From: Paenibacillus taichungensis
GTDB lineage: Bacteria; Bacillota; Bacilli; Paenibacillales; Paenibacillaceae
Length of the DNA: 64,000 nt
Direction of reading: 5' to 3'
Assembly (NCBI RefSeq): GCF_013359905.1
Contig: NZ_JABMCC010000094.1
Coordinates: 80,596 to 144,595, forward strand
Shown in pieces: positions 43,630 to 53,485 of the stretch; position 1 is the stretch's first letter; each line of letters starts with the position of its first letter. The notes below the pieces were generated by a model. That model did not search any database and was not told the DNA's origin. It saw only the letters and a list, made by a program, of their open reading frames with translations. A program made the translations under genes and the position numbers.

Positions 43630-43867
43630 GATTGTTCCATAAACCTCCCTAGAATGGCAGCATGGTCATGGATAAATAATGGATGAATCGGGATAGATTC
43701 AAGTCTTTACCCACATGTCTGTCTGTGAATGCACAATTCCTCTATTGTAGCACAGCAAATCACTTTTTTCACCTTAGGGAATTACCACATTTTTCTGTTG
43801 AAGCAACCATCAATCTGTATCAATTTAGTCTCAACTTCGTTAGTTTAGGTTGTAGGATCTAGGACCT

Positions 43868-43902
43868 TCGATATATGATGTCGAAAGATGCCAGTTACTG
43901 GC
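43868..43902 (+). other. Two hairpins in the leader of the small secreted protein gene
   Basis: TTCGA / TCGAA encloses a nine-base loop (43868-43886), and four bases later GCCAGT and ACTGGC form a near-perfect palindrome with one central base (43890-43902). They lie 34 bases or more before the start codon. They could be an operator or an RNA leader; the rest of 43630-43867 shows nothing clear. Confidence 0.35.
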
Positions 43903-43935
43903 GGGTATCTACATATATAAAAGGAGGTGTACGTT

Positions 43936-44406
43936 ATGAAAAAATCAAGCAAAGTCATTTCTTCCACAGTTATTGCTGCCATCGCAGCTGTATCCGTTGT
44001 AACTTCTGCTTCTGCAGCAAGTGTATCTACGATAACTCCGGTGGGGTCTTCTCTCTCAGCTATTGATCTGAGCAGCATGGACATCGAAACAGCTTTGATG
44101 ATGGTTCAGCAAGAACGCACGAAATTGCTGGATAGCCAATTGCAGGCACAGATTCAACAAGTTCAAAATCGCAATCAAGCGATTGCAGAGCTGAACGAAC
44201 AATTGCAGGTAGCTAATCAGATTGGGGATACTGCCCAAGCTCAAAAACTGAAAGGCCAAATCGATGCGTTGAGCAACTCACAACAAATGGATATGCTGCG
44301 TTTGCAGTCTATGACTAATAAACGCAATGAAGCTTTTGATGTGATGACCAATTTCATCAAGAAAATGCAGGATTCAAGATCGTCCATCATCGGAAACATG
44401 CGTTAG
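43936..44406 (+). CDS. Small secreted coiled-coil protein of unknown function
   Basis: This protein of about 156 residues starts MKKSSKVISSTVIAAIAAVS. A Sec signal peptide ends at about ASAASVS (cleavage near residue 30). After about 30 Ser/Thr-rich residues the rest is helical with heptads of Leu, Ile and Gln (QAQIQQVQNRNQAIAELNEQ), suggesting a parallel coiled coil. AAAAGGAGGTG (43919-43929) fits ATG 43936 rather than 43927. No family is recognised. It has its own leader hairpins and terminator, so it is a single-gene unit producing an exported structural or adhesive protein. Confidence 0.7.
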   Translation: MKKSSKVISSTVIAAIAAVSVVTSASAASVSTITPVGSSLSAIDLSSMDIETALMMVQQERTKLLDSQLQAQIQQVQNRNQAIAELNEQLQVANQIGDTAQAQKLKGQIDALSNSQQMDMLRLQSMTNKRNEAFDVMTNFIKKMQDSRSSIIGNMR

Positions 44407-44412
44407 GAATGT

Positions 44413-44460
44413 ACAAAAAAAGCGAAGACGGAATGCATTTCCGACACTTCGCTCTTTTTG
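44413..44460. terminator. Bidirectional Rho-independent terminator
   Basis: AAAAAAAGCGAAG and CTTCGCTCTTTTT pair around an inner GGAA / TTCC helix. It ends the secreted-protein gene (plus) and the SNF2 operon (minus). Confidence 0.85.
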
Positions 44461-44511
44461 TATTCTACTATATTTAAAAGGTTACGTATGTTGAATCAAC
44501 ACAGTCTTGAG

Positions 44512-47500
44512 TTAACCCGACCAGTCGCGGCGCCGGGTGAATAGATCCTTCAGCTCATCCGTCGACAGCTCGGTAATCCAGTTTTCAGAGCTGGTGATAA
44601 TATTGTCGCTGAGCTGCTGTTTGCTTTCCAGCATCTCGTCAATGCGTTCTTCGAGTGTGCCCAGCGAGATAAACTTGTGTACCTGAACATCCTTCGTCTG
44701 TCCCATCCGATAGGCGCGGTCTGTAGCCTGATTTTCCACGGCAGGGTTCCACCAGCGGTCAAAGTGGAATACATGATTCGCTGCGGTCAGGTTCAAGCCC
44801 ACGCCGCCTGCTTTGATGGACAGAATAAAGACCGACGGCTGCTCTGCCGCAGGCAACGTCCGGGACTGGAACTCGTCAATCATGCGATCCCTGGCTGTCT
44901 TGGACGTACCCCCATGCAGATACAGCACAGGTTCCTGCAACTCCTGACTCAATACCTGTTGCAGCATCTGCCCCATGCCGATGTATTGTGTGAAAATCAG
45001 GCAACGTTCGCCCTCGTCCCGTAGTTCGCGCACCAGTTCCATCAGTCGTTCCAGTTTCGCGGAGCGGCTGATCAGCATGGCCATGTCCTGCGGACTGTAC
45101 AGGTCATGCTCTGTTACAGAGCCTTCCGAGGAGATCGTTTCCGGCAAGGCTTCTTTGGTCAGCAGCAGGGGGTGATCACACAACTGCTTGAGCTGGGTTA
45201 AGGCAGAGAGAATCGCACCTTTGCGCTTAATGCCTTCCAGCTCTTTCATTTTGTCCATCAGTTCCTGAACGGACTGATCATACAGTGCACTTTGTTCACC
45301 CGTAAGGTGAATATACGTTTTCATCTCATTTTTGTCCGGTAGATCGAGTTGAATATTCGGATCTTTTTTCTTGCGGCGCAGCATGAATGGCTTCACTAAC
45401 TGCTGCAAATCCTGCATGCGTTGCTCGTCCTTATCCTTCTCGATCGCACTGATAAAGCGAGTCTGGAATGCTCGTGCGCTGCCCAGATAGCCGGGATTAA
45501 TAAAATCATAGATGGACCACAGTTCGGACAGCCGATTTTCAATCGGCGTACCAGTCAGTGCAATACGATGTTTTGCCGGGAAGCTGCGTACCGCCATGGA
45601 CTGCTTCGTTTGGGCATTTTTAATATTTTGCGCCTCATCCAGACAGATCGATGCCCATGTATATGACTGCAACATCTCCTGATCCAGAGTAGCTGTTGCA
45701 TATGAGGTAATGATGATATCTACCTGTTCAGTCTGTTCCCGGAACTCTTCTCCGGTCAGTCTTCGTGCTCCGTAGTGCAAACTGACGTTAATTGAAGGCG
45801 CGAAGCGACTGATCTCCTTCTGCCAGTTCCCTAATACGGAAGTGGGGCAGACGAGAAGGGCAGGGGCTTGCCCAGGCAAGCGCTGCTCATGCTCTTTGAG
45901 ATGAAGTAAATACGTAATGAACTGTATCGTTTTTCCCAGTCCCATGTCATCCGCAAGACAAGCACCGAGACCGAATCTCCGCAGGAATCCAAGCCATGCG
46001 AAACCTTCCTTTTGATAAGAACGCAGCTCAGCATGCAACCCTGCAGGTATAGGTAGGGAAGGAGCGCCGCCTTGCCCACCGCCAAGCTGTGCAATGACCC
46101 GGTTCAGGTGTTCGTTCAGTTCCACCTCAAGTCGAATGTTCTCGTTGGACTGTGGCTGTTCTTCGTCCTCTTCCTGTCCTTCCTTGCGTTTCTGGTTGCG
46201 ATATTCTCGCTGCTCATTATGCAGCAGATGCAGGTGCAGAATATCTTGAAACGATAGCCCCTGTTCCTGATCCACACCGCCCATGGCCCGGCGGATCTGC
46301 TCAAGCAAGGCCGGATCAAGGGGAACCCATTCTCCACGGAAGCGGACCAGCCGTTCATTACGGGCCACGAGATCAGCGAATTCTTCCTCGCTGAGATCTG
46401 TATCCCCAATCGCAATACGCCAGTCAAAATGAATGATCGAATCCAGTCCAAAGAAAGACTGTCCCCGCTCACTGCCTTCCTCCGGTTTCACCTTGGCACG
46501 TAGCTTGGGTTTCTTCTTGCGTGCAGCTTCCCACCAACCCGGAAGCAGCACTTGCCAGCCAGCTTCAAGCAGTCGCCCGCTGTCTTGCGTCAGAAACAGC
46601 CAAGCATCCTGATCTCCCAATGGATCACTGAGCACATCCCGACTGCCGCTGATAGCGCGGCGAATTCGGGGCAGATGTGCACGCAGTTGCTCAAGCCATC
46701 CTGCCGAACGATCAAGGATGAACGGTGTCCATACGTCTGGCCATTCACCTTCCAGCCGGCCACGTGAATCAAGTCGCACCGGAACCAGAACAGCTGCATC
46801 CAGTTTGTTCTGCAATACCAGCCGCAGCCGCCATGCCGGTTCATCTTCTTCTGGCTCTAGCAATTGCAGGAGCGGACGGAATGGGGCTGCATCTGCTTTC
46901 CAGCCGATGGACACGAGCCAGGATTGGGCATCCATTCCGGCCGTTTGTGGAGCTGTTCCGCTTTGTGGAAACAACTGCGGGAACTCGCGCCGCAGATCGG
47001 TGGCCGCTTCTTCTGTGCTGTACCATCGCTGGAATACGGAAGCCGAATAGGCAGCACTCAGTCCTTCGGCGTAGCTCTCATCCGTTTGTTCCAGAGCTTT
47101 GCCAAGAGCGGTTCGATCCTGGTTTTTCAAGCTGTCCGGGTCCCAGGTCCATTGCAGTTGTCCGGTACGAAATGCGGTGAAGCTAGGGATGTATTTACGA
47201 TTTTCAATCGATGCTGCAAGTACCGGGGCCAGCCGGATCAAATGCTCAGCCTGCTCGTCCCATTTCCATTCAATGTGCAGAAGGGTGTGCATTTCGCTGA
47301 AGAAAGGAATAACTTCTTCCGCAGGCAGGACGACCAGTTCAATCTCTTCGATCTGTCTTGTTTCTAATTCTGTTCCGTAGAAGGAAGGGGCATGCCAAGC
47401 AAATAATCGCTGCTTAAGCGATTGTCCCGTTACAAAGTGATGGGTGTTCAGCGCTCCATAGAACAAGGCATCCCCGTATCCTGTCAATGCAACATGGACC

Positions 47501-47535
47501 TCAATTGTTTCGGTGTAAGGGTGCATTAGGCTCAT
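44512..47535 (-). CDS. SNF2-family DEAD/DEAH-box helicase (YwqA-like)
   Basis: This is a 1007-residue protein. The N-terminal half (1-480) is the bacterial SNF2-associated domain. The motor has LADDMGLGKTIQFI (Walker A), ICLDEAQNIKN (DEAQ box), ALTGTPIENRLSELWSIYDF, and in the second RecA lobe IFTQYIGMGQ, GGVGLNLTAANHVFHFDRWW and QATDRAYRMGQ. SNF2 proteins translocate along duplex DNA using ATP. It overlaps the SWIM-domain gene by 4 bases, as in the ywqA/ywqB pair of B. subtilis, so the two probably act together on DNA or chromatin-like substrates. The exact role is not established. Confidence 0.92.
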   Translation of the reverse strand: MSLMHPYTETIEVHVALTGYGDALFYGALNTHHFVTGQSLKQRLFAWHAPSFYGTELETRQIEEIELVVLPAEEVIPFFSEMHTLLHIEWKWDEQAEHLIRLAPVLAASIENRKYIPSFTAFRTGQLQWTWDPDSLKNQDRTALGKALEQTDESYAEGLSAAYSASVFQRWYSTEEAATDLRREFPQLFPQSGTAPQTAGMDAQSWLVSIGWKADAAPFRPLLQLLEPEEDEPAWRLRLVLQNKLDAAVLVPVRLDSRGRLEGEWPDVWTPFILDRSAGWLEQLRAHLPRIRRAISGSRDVLSDPLGDQDAWLFLTQDSGRLLEAGWQVLLPGWWEAARKKKPKLRAKVKPEEGSERGQSFFGLDSIIHFDWRIAIGDTDLSEEEFADLVARNERLVRFRGEWVPLDPALLEQIRRAMGGVDQEQGLSFQDILHLHLLHNEQREYRNQKRKEGQEEDEEQPQSNENIRLEVELNEHLNRVIAQLGGGQGGAPSLPIPAGLHAELRSYQKEGFAWLGFLRRFGLGACLADDMGLGKTIQFITYLLHLKEHEQRLPGQAPALLVCPTSVLGNWQKEISRFAPSINVSLHYGARRLTGEEFREQTEQVDIIITSYATATLDQEMLQSYTWASICLDEAQNIKNAQTKQSMAVRSFPAKHRIALTGTPIENRLSELWSIYDFINPGYLGSARAFQTRFISAIEKDKDEQRMQDLQQLVKPFMLRRKKKDPNIQLDLPDKNEMKTYIHLTGEQSALYDQSVQELMDKMKELEGIKRKGAILSALTQLKQLCDHPLLLTKEALPETISSEGSVTEHDLYSPQDMAMLISRSAKLERLMELVRELRDEGERCLIFTQYIGMGQMLQQVLSQELQEPVLYLHGGTSKTARDRMIDEFQSRTLPAAEQPSVFILSIKAGGVGLNLTAANHVFHFDRWWNPAVENQATDRAYRMGQTKDVQVHKFISLGTLEERIDEMLESKQQLSDNIITSSENWITELSTDELKDLFTRRRDWSG

Positions 47536-49301
47536 GAGATCAACTTACCTTTCCGAAGCTCTTCCTGCAGGGCGCGCAGTCGGCTGTTGCGAACAGCCAA
47601 AGTGGTGATAAACTGCTCCCAGTGTTCTTCCTGCTTCAATTTTTTATAAATTTTGGACAGACGCTTCAACAGTTTCACTGCTGCTTTGTATCCGTCCCTG
47701 TTTTTGTGTCCGATATAACGATCCACTGCTTGATGGTAGAAAGGCAAAAGCAGTTCGGGTGCATCCTTTTCAATCGGCTGTAGCACCGCTACCCGGAATT
47801 CAAGCGGCTCCGTCTCTGTGCTCAGTTGAAAATCAATCCACCGTCGCCACTGTCCACGGGAATGCATTGCTTCTTCATAAGCTGGCCGGGAATGAGGCAG
47901 CATGCTGACCAGTGTATCCCACATGCGGTGCTCTACATCAGGCAGATGATGAATGGCTGTGTCCCATAACTGCATGTACTCATTCAGAGGGGAGTTCCGT
48001 CGGTTCGCCAGCAGTGGTCCGAGCTGCACTAACCACTCGCCCAGCCGTTTCCAGTCGGAAGAATCTGCAAGCACATGAAGAAAATGCAGCAGATGCTCCG
48101 GCGGGATGCCGTATGCCGAGCTTCCGCTGATTAATCGCTGCCAAGCCTGTTCGTCTTGTATCATATGGAAATATATCCAGCTCTGCGCCAATACCAGCGG
48201 CAAGGGCAGAGTGACAGACTTAATCGGCGCTCCGCTCCCGTTTTCCGTCAGATTCGCTACACTCAGCACGCTCTCACCAGGTTTGGTGGGTTTGGAAGCA
48301 GTATTCAGGCCATTCTCCATTTCCTGTAGAAACGCCAGCTCTGACTCCAGCGTTTCCCGGTTTTCCTGAAGATTTGGCACGATCCAGTTTAACCAAAGCT
48401 GCCGATAAATAGGGGTAAAGAACAGCATGCTCGATGTCTCGGATATCATCTGCGTACGCAGGTAAGCCGAGGTTTCCTCAAGCCTATTCCAAAGTTGTTC
48501 AAGCCTCGTGCCCTTCAGACCAGAGAGTTCCAACGGACGGCTAAAGATCTGTTCCAACCCTTTTTGGAGCGCATCCACGGCAAGTTGAGCAGGATAGCTC
48601 AGATACACAGGTGTATGTGTGATTGAATTGCGGCCAGGCACGCAGAAGCGAATCAGGTATAGCTGAACATGCAGCTCAAATAACTGGTCCATGCCAGCAG
48701 AAAGCTTAGGTTTAATGGAATAGAGCTCGTCCGCTGCGGCCTGCACATATGATGTACTTGGCGTACCTATCCCGAGTCGTTGCAGGCATGCCCGATATAG
48801 CTCATGCCATTCTGTGATTTCAAGTTCTGCAAGTTCCGTTGCACGTTCCTTGATCTGACTATACTGATTATCAGGGATGGTCAGTTCCTCTTCGTGCACT
48901 GCGTAATCTGAACGTCCAGAAGTCCCTATAGCAGCAGGTTTTGGAGTCTGTTTTAGTGCCGTACTGGAGTGGGCGTTCACAATGCCGTGTACAGGTCGCC
49001 CCAGTTGCTCTGCATAACTCATTAGAACGGCTATCATATGTTTGCAATGAGAACCAACCGGACAGGTGCAGTGGCTGGTATTCAACGATTGCAAGCTCAG
49101 GGTTACCTCATAATCATCGGAGCCCTGCACTTCAGCCAAAATTCCGTTTTGTTCAGTGTAGGTTAATGGTCCGACGCGTTTCTGTTTATAATATTGGAAT
49201 CCGCGCATAATCGTCAGGTTGTTAAAATGTTCAGCGACCTGCCTGATCAGCTGTTGCCACTGCGCGTCATCCATGTTCATGTCATTAGGTATGTTCATCA
49301 T
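47532..49301 (-). CDS. SWIM zinc-finger protein (YwqB-like)
   Basis: This protein of about 589 residues carries a SWIM motif near residue 70-90, HCTCPVGSHCKHMIAVLM (CxC...CxH), which binds zinc and usually DNA or protein. The remaining helical region is seen only in SWIM proteins partnered with SNF2 helicases. The best start is ATG 49301 (or 49298) behind AGGAG; the frame opens further up to 49367 without a ribosome binding site. It is the first gene of a two-gene operon with the helicase. Confidence 0.85.
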   Translation of the reverse strand: MMNIPNDMNMDDAQWQQLIRQVAEHFNNLTIMRGFQYYKQKRVGPLTYTEQNGILAEVQGSDDYEVTLSLQSLNTSHCTCPVGSHCKHMIAVLMSYAEQLGRPVHGIVNAHSSTALKQTPKPAAIGTSGRSDYAVHEEELTIPDNQYSQIKERATELAELEITEWHELYRACLQRLGIGTPSTSYVQAAADELYSIKPKLSAGMDQLFELHVQLYLIRFCVPGRNSITHTPVYLSYPAQLAVDALQKGLEQIFSRPLELSGLKGTRLEQLWNRLEETSAYLRTQMISETSSMLFFTPIYRQLWLNWIVPNLQENRETLESELAFLQEMENGLNTASKPTKPGESVLSVANLTENGSGAPIKSVTLPLPLVLAQSWIYFHMIQDEQAWQRLISGSSAYGIPPEHLLHFLHVLADSSDWKRLGEWLVQLGPLLANRRNSPLNEYMQLWDTAIHHLPDVEHRMWDTLVSMLPHSRPAYEEAMHSRGQWRRWIDFQLSTETEPLEFRVAVLQPIEKDAPELLLPFYHQAVDRYIGHKNRDGYKAAVKLLKRLSKIYKKLKQEEHWEQFITTLAVRNSRLRALQEELRKGKLIS

Positions 49302-49580
49302 TCCATCTCCTGGGGAAATCATAGGTTCAGTAATCACCACGTCTTGACGTAATGGTGTACATTTCATGTATCCATCATATCAGTTATCATGTGATCCGTG
49401 CATCGGTTCTGAGAACTTGGATGAGACTTTTTGATAGGTGAAACCCAAGAGTATCGATCTCTATTTTTTACCATAAACCATGCATAATAGGCTCGTCTTG
49501 TGTATGCTTATCGTATGTATTCCTTTCAGGAACAATGCAGGCCGGGATTCGGCTTAATTTCAAACAACAGGAGAGAGCAT

Positions 49581-50399
49581 ATGAAAATACTTACGTTAAA
49601 TACGCACGCTTGGGCAGAAGAAGACCAACTAAACAAGATCAGTCACCTGGCTGATTTTATCAATACACACCAGTTCGATGTGATCTCCATGCAGGAGGTT
49701 AATCAATCGATGCAAGAAGCAGCGCTATCTGCGGAGGAACTGAAACATTACTTTGCCACGGAATCGGATGCTGTGATCAAAAAAGATAACTACGCCTACG
49801 TTCTGCTTACGCAACTGACCGAGACCTATTACTGGACATGGATTCCGGCCCATGTTGGTTTCCGCAAATACGATGAAGGGCTGGCCATCCTAAGCCGGAC
49901 GCCGATCATCCAGGCTTTTGGTGAATATGTATCCCACATGCGGGATTACGACAACTACCGGACACGCAAAATTGTAGGTGTTCAGACTGAAGTACAAGGC
50001 GAAGCAACCTGGTTTGTGAATGGACACTATAACTGGTGGGATGATGAACAAGAGCCTTTCAAGGGGCAGTGGGAACTGACCGAGAGCAAGCTCACTCCAT
50101 ATATGGACCAGCCGCTGTATATTATGGGGGATTTCAATAATGTCGCAGAAGTACGTGGGGAAGGCTACGATTATATGATGAGCAAGGGCTGGAATGACCT
50201 GTACACGACGGCTGTGAAAAAGGATGACGGTGCAACCGTGGTCAAAGCCATTGCCGGATGGGCGGATAACAAACGCGATCTGCGTATTGATTATATTTTC
50301 TCGAATCGTCCGGTACAAGCGAAGTCTTCAAAGGTAGTTCTCAACGGAAAGAACGGCCCTGTGGTCTCTGACCATTACGGCGTAGCTGTGGAGATTTAA
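49581..50399 (+). CDS. Endonuclease/exonuclease/phosphatase family protein
   Basis: This 272-residue protein starts MKILTLNTHAWAEEDQLNKI. Active-site motifs of the EEP superfamily are all present: VISMQEVN (metal-binding Glu), NGHYNWW, IMGDFNNVAEVRGEG, and a final VVSDHYGVAVEI with the Asp-His pair. There is no signal peptide, so it acts in the cytosol. Members include DNA-repair nucleases, phosphodiesterases and sphingomyelinases; this one is closest in layout to small EEP hydrolases of Bacillota. GGAGAGAG before ATG 49581 fixes the start; the frame extends to 49500. Confidence 0.87.
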   Translation: MKILTLNTHAWAEEDQLNKISHLADFINTHQFDVISMQEVNQSMQEAALSAEELKHYFATESDAVIKKDNYAYVLLTQLTETYYWTWIPAHVGFRKYDEGLAILSRTPIIQAFGEYVSHMRDYDNYRTRKIVGVQTEVQGEATWFVNGHYNWWDDEQEPFKGQWELTESKLTPYMDQPLYIMGDFNNVAEVRGEGYDYMMSKGWNDLYTTAVKKDDGATVVKAIAGWADNKRDLRIDYIFSNRPVQAKSSKVVLNGKNGPVVSDHYGVAVEI

Positions 50400-50445
50400 T
50401 AACAGTAAGTCAGTCTAGCACACGATTCATTATCAAAATAAAACG

Positions 50446-50494
50446 AAGCCTCCGCTTACTTCCTTATAAGGAAAGTACAGTCAGAGGCTTTTTA
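50446..50494 (+). terminator. Rho-independent terminator
   Basis: AAGCCTC and GAGGCTT pair around an inner palindrome CTTCCTTATAAGGAAAG, followed by TTTTATTTT. It ends the EEP gene. Confidence 0.8.
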
Positions 50495-50589
50495 TTTTCA
50501 ACCTTTGCCATATTGATGTTAGATAGGCCCGTTTTAAACTATGTACATGTCATTCCTGATTAACCTATTCCTCAGACCACAAGCTAGCT

Positions 50590-51438
50590 TTATTCCAGAG
50601 CCAGCATCTTTTGCACAAACGTTTTCAGATTCGCACTAGTTTCACTAAGCTGTTCAATACTTTCCATAAACTCGTTTACCAGCCCAGCCTGATCCACCGT
50701 TGCTGTGGTGATCTGACCGATCTCCTGTTCCATATGTTTAATGGAATCTTGAACGCTGCCAAGGGAAGATTCGATATCGGCTGCTGCTTGTTTGGTGTGA
50801 TCGGACAGCTTGCGAACCTCGCTGGCAACGACACCGAAGCCGCTTCCCAGATCCCCGACACGAGCCGCTTCAATCATGGCATTTAAGCCAAGCAGGTTGG
50901 TTTGTTCGGATACTTCACGGATGACGTTCGTCACTTTAGTCACATTGATGGAGTTCTCCGAGGCTTTTTTGGAATTGCGCAAGATCTCTTCCGAAGTCGC
51001 CGATAGTTCTTCCGAATGTGCCGCAATTTGCTGAATCCCACCAACTAGTGCATGAATGGTCGCTTCATTTTCGCTAATCAGCGTTTCCAGTGTGATGTGG
51101 TTATCCAGTGCGTAGTTCACACCGAGTATGCCCACAACCTGATCGTTTTCCTTAATTGGAATCAGGATGGCATCGAAGGGTCTGCCTTGCAGATCACCGG
51201 GCATGCGGGCCACGGTACGTGTGTCCTTGTTAATCAGCATTTTAAAATCCTTATAATCCTCATGTAACTCGTCCCCGACGTTTACACCGATCTCCAGACT
51301 TTTGGCTTCGGCAAAATACAATACTTTCTCATGATCATTAATAGATATGGATACATCATCACGAAACATCTGTCTTACAAAAGGCATAGCATTAACCAGA
51401 GATTCAAGAATACTCAAGGTACATCGTTCCTTTCTCAT
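50590..51438 (-). CDS. Soluble methyl-accepting chemotaxis-like protein
   Basis: This protein of about 282 residues has no transmembrane helix. The N-terminal part (1-125) resembles a PAS/Cache-type sensor ([20 protein letters not shown]), and the C-terminal part (about 130-282) is a shortened MCP signalling domain with the hairpin tip [20 protein letters not shown]. The tip sequence, where CheA and CheW bind, is intact, but the coiled coil is short. It may signal to the chemotaxis machinery from the cytosol. The start is uncertain: AAGGAA lies downstream of ATG 51438, so TTG 51417 (LSILESL) may be used instead. Confidence 0.8.
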   Translation of the reverse strand: MRKERCTLSILESLVNAMPFVRQMFRDDVSISINDHEKVLYFAEAKSLEIGVNVGDELHEDYKDFKMLINKDTRTVARMPGDLQGRPFDAILIPIKENDQVVGILGVNYALDNHITLETLISENEATIHALVGGIQQIAAHSEELSATSEEILRNSKKASENSINVTKVTNVIREVSEQTNLLGLNAMIEAARVGDLGSGFGVVASEVRKLSDHTKQAAADIESSLGSVQDSIKHMEQEIGQITTATVDQAGLVNEFMESIEQLSETSANLKTFVQKMLALE

Positions 51439-51649
51439 ACAAAAAGTGGAATTTTCAGCCTACTACCTATATCGGAAACATTTTTCGATTTTTAAACCAA
51501 TGCTCAACACGTTGTCGAAATAAGGCGATTTGTTCAGAATCGGTTCAGAACCTCTCTATATAATGGAAATATCGTACATGTCCATATTATTCAAGTTGGA
51601 TTTTTCGTTGGAATGACACGAATATACTTCATATTGGAGGAGCATTCTT

Positions 51650-53230
51650 TTGAAAAAAAATCATTTCATCAGCTCGATTCTCGCAGCATCCTTGTTGACA
51701 ACACCTTTCTGGACGACACAGGCTAACGCCGCAGTATCATTTACCGATATCGATAAATCCTACGCCAAGGATGCCATAGTAGAGTTGCAAAACGAAGGGA
51801 TTATAACTGGATTCAGTCATGGCCAATTTAATCCGTCCGGTATGATCACCAGACAGGATTTTGCCATCCTGATTGCCAGGACGTTGAAGCTGGATGTAAC
51901 CAATAACGTCCCATCCAATCCATCATTTACAGATATTCCTGTGACCAGCTATGCCTATGCTTCTGTTGAAGCGGTATATCAAGCAGGTATATTTAAAGGC
52001 ATGGGAAGTGGGAAATTCGGGAGTGGTAAGACATTATCCAGACAGGATATGGTCGTAACCCTGATGAGAGCGAAGGGAACAGACGTAACGGGAAAAGCTG
52101 CTTCGTTAACGTTCAAGGACAGCGCAAGCATCTCGGAATATGCAAAAGACGCGGTCGGAGCGGCGCTCGAGGCGGGATTCATTATCGGCGATCAAAACAA
52201 CATGTTCAAACCGGCTCTGCAAGCGGATCGTCAAGCTGCAGCATTGACGGCTTCCCGATTACTGCAAACAATAAAGGAAACGCCTGCTCCACAACCTGAA
52301 CCAGTACCGACCCCAACACCAACACCAAAACCAGAGGTAACACCAACGCCCGTGCCTACGCCGGTTCCATCTACCAGTTCGAATAATGGCGGGACCTCAT
52401 CAGGTGGAAGTAGCGATAGCGGGAACATGAATCCATCTGTACCTGTGGATAGAACAGCACCGACGGTGGATGTAGGCAAATTTAGCATTATCGATAATTA
52501 CAGTGGAACCTGGGATCAAGTTCAGGGGGATCCTGGAGCAGTAAGTGAAGAAGGAGCCGTTGTAACTTTCTATAGTTGGACTGATGCAAATACGAATGGA
52601 GTCGTGGATGAAGGAGAGTTGGACGAAGGAATTCCCCTTGCCAAAAGCAAATCGGATGGCTCACTTGCGCTTACCAAGTTGGATAATTTGAGTCCAGGAG
52701 ACTACAAATATGTGATTACCGCCAAGGATTCAGCAGGTAATGAGTCCCCTAAAGATGCGGCGCATGTATTTACTTTTACGCTGGTGAACGGAGAGATGCC
52801 AGAAGACGTGCCGACTGTAGGTTCCAGTAAGTTTGGATTCGACTCAAGCAACTCCAAAACAAAGTATCTTCAAATTCAATATGGGAATAATCCATTTTCT
52901 CTAAACTACGATGTAGGAGAAGAATTTGTGGATGGCACCATCGAGTATTGGACCGATGCGTTCCAGTTTAGCATAGATGATTTTTACCAAATTGATGGTG
53001 AGAATTATACGATAGATAGCAGTCAGATCAGTACTGATGGTCATACGCTTAAGCTTAAAGTAAATGTAGAATCCGGCACACCTATTATTTTGCAATTGGG
53101 AAATAAGATGAATGAGACAAGAGGCCAATATGATTTGATCATTCGCGTAGATGCTGACGGCGAAGGATTAGCCAAATCTGTATATGAAGAAACTGAGAAG
53201 CTATTCGTTAAATATGACATTTTCGGATAA
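51650..53230 (+). CDS. S-layer homology domain surface protein with EF-hand-like loop
   Basis: This is a 526-residue exported protein starting at TTG 51650 behind GGAGGAGC. A signal peptide (LKKNHFISSILAASLLTTPF ... ANA) is followed by three SLH domains (about 28-195) that anchor it to pyruvylated cell-wall polymers. A Pro/Thr-rich linker (PVPTPTPTPKPEVTPTPVPT) and a Ser/Gly-rich patch follow. The C-terminal half is Ig-like, with a calcium-loop motif DANTNGVVDEGELDEG (about residue 315-330). It is a single gene with TATAAT at 51559 and its own terminator. The role outside the cell is not known. Confidence 0.87.
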   Translation: MKKNHFISSILAASLLTTPFWTTQANAAVSFTDIDKSYAKDAIVELQNEGIITGFSHGQFNPSGMITRQDFAILIARTLKLDVTNNVPSNPSFTDIPVTSYAYASVEAVYQAGIFKGMGSGKFGSGKTLSRQDMVVTLMRAKGTDVTGKAASLTFKDSASISEYAKDAVGAALEAGFIIGDQNNMFKPALQADRQAAALTASRLLQTIKETPAPQPEPVPTPTPTPKPEVTPTPVPTPVPSTSSNNGGTSSGGSSDSGNMNPSVPVDRTAPTVDVGKFSIIDNYSGTWDQVQGDPGAVSEEGAVVTFYSWTDANTNGVVDEGELDEGIPLAKSKSDGSLALTKLDNLSPGDYKYVITAKDSAGNESPKDAAHVFTFTLVNGEMPEDVPTVGSSKFGFDSSNSKTKYLQIQYGNNPFSLNYDVGEEFVDGTIEYWTDAFQFSIDDFYQIDGENYTIDSSQISTDGHTLKLKVNVESGTPIILQLGNKMNETRGQYDLIIRVDADGEGLAKSVYEETEKLFVKYDIFG

Positions 53231-53246
53231 GTGTAATCTACATGAT

Positions 53247-53279
53247 ACGGACTACAACGATGTAGTCCGTTGTTTTGTC
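53247..53279 (+). terminator. Rho-independent terminator
   Basis: ACGGACTACA pairs with TGTAGTCCGT around ACGA, followed by TGTTTTGT. It ends the SLH gene. Confidence 0.75.
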
Positions 53280-53311
53280 TTATCGTCAGACTGACAATAC
53301 AATTATTTGTT

Positions 53312-53325
53312 TGTAAGCGTAATCA
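53312..53325 (+). promoter_or_regulatory. Cre-like (CcpA) site upstream of the GH105 gene
   Basis: TGTAAGCGTAATCA matches cre (TGWAANCGNTNWCA) at all but one position. It lies about 160 bases before the start codon. Catabolite repression of the GH105 gene is expected. Confidence 0.6.
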
Positions 53326-53485
53326 AAAATCTGTAGCCACCGGAAAGCAGGTCAGTTATACTTGGATTATTATTTGGCTATTCCAAAGATAAACGAGGAT
53401 CATCACCGTTCGGTAAAAGGGATTTTCTCACAAGGGTTAAGCGCTATACCTATGTATTCCATCTGGAGAGGAATGTGGGCATTCA

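Noticed and set aside
44512..49301. SNF2 plus SWIM pair as a phage-defence system
   Set aside because: The same pair (ywqA/ywqB) is a common chromosomal operon in Bacilli and no nuclease or other defence gene is adjacent.
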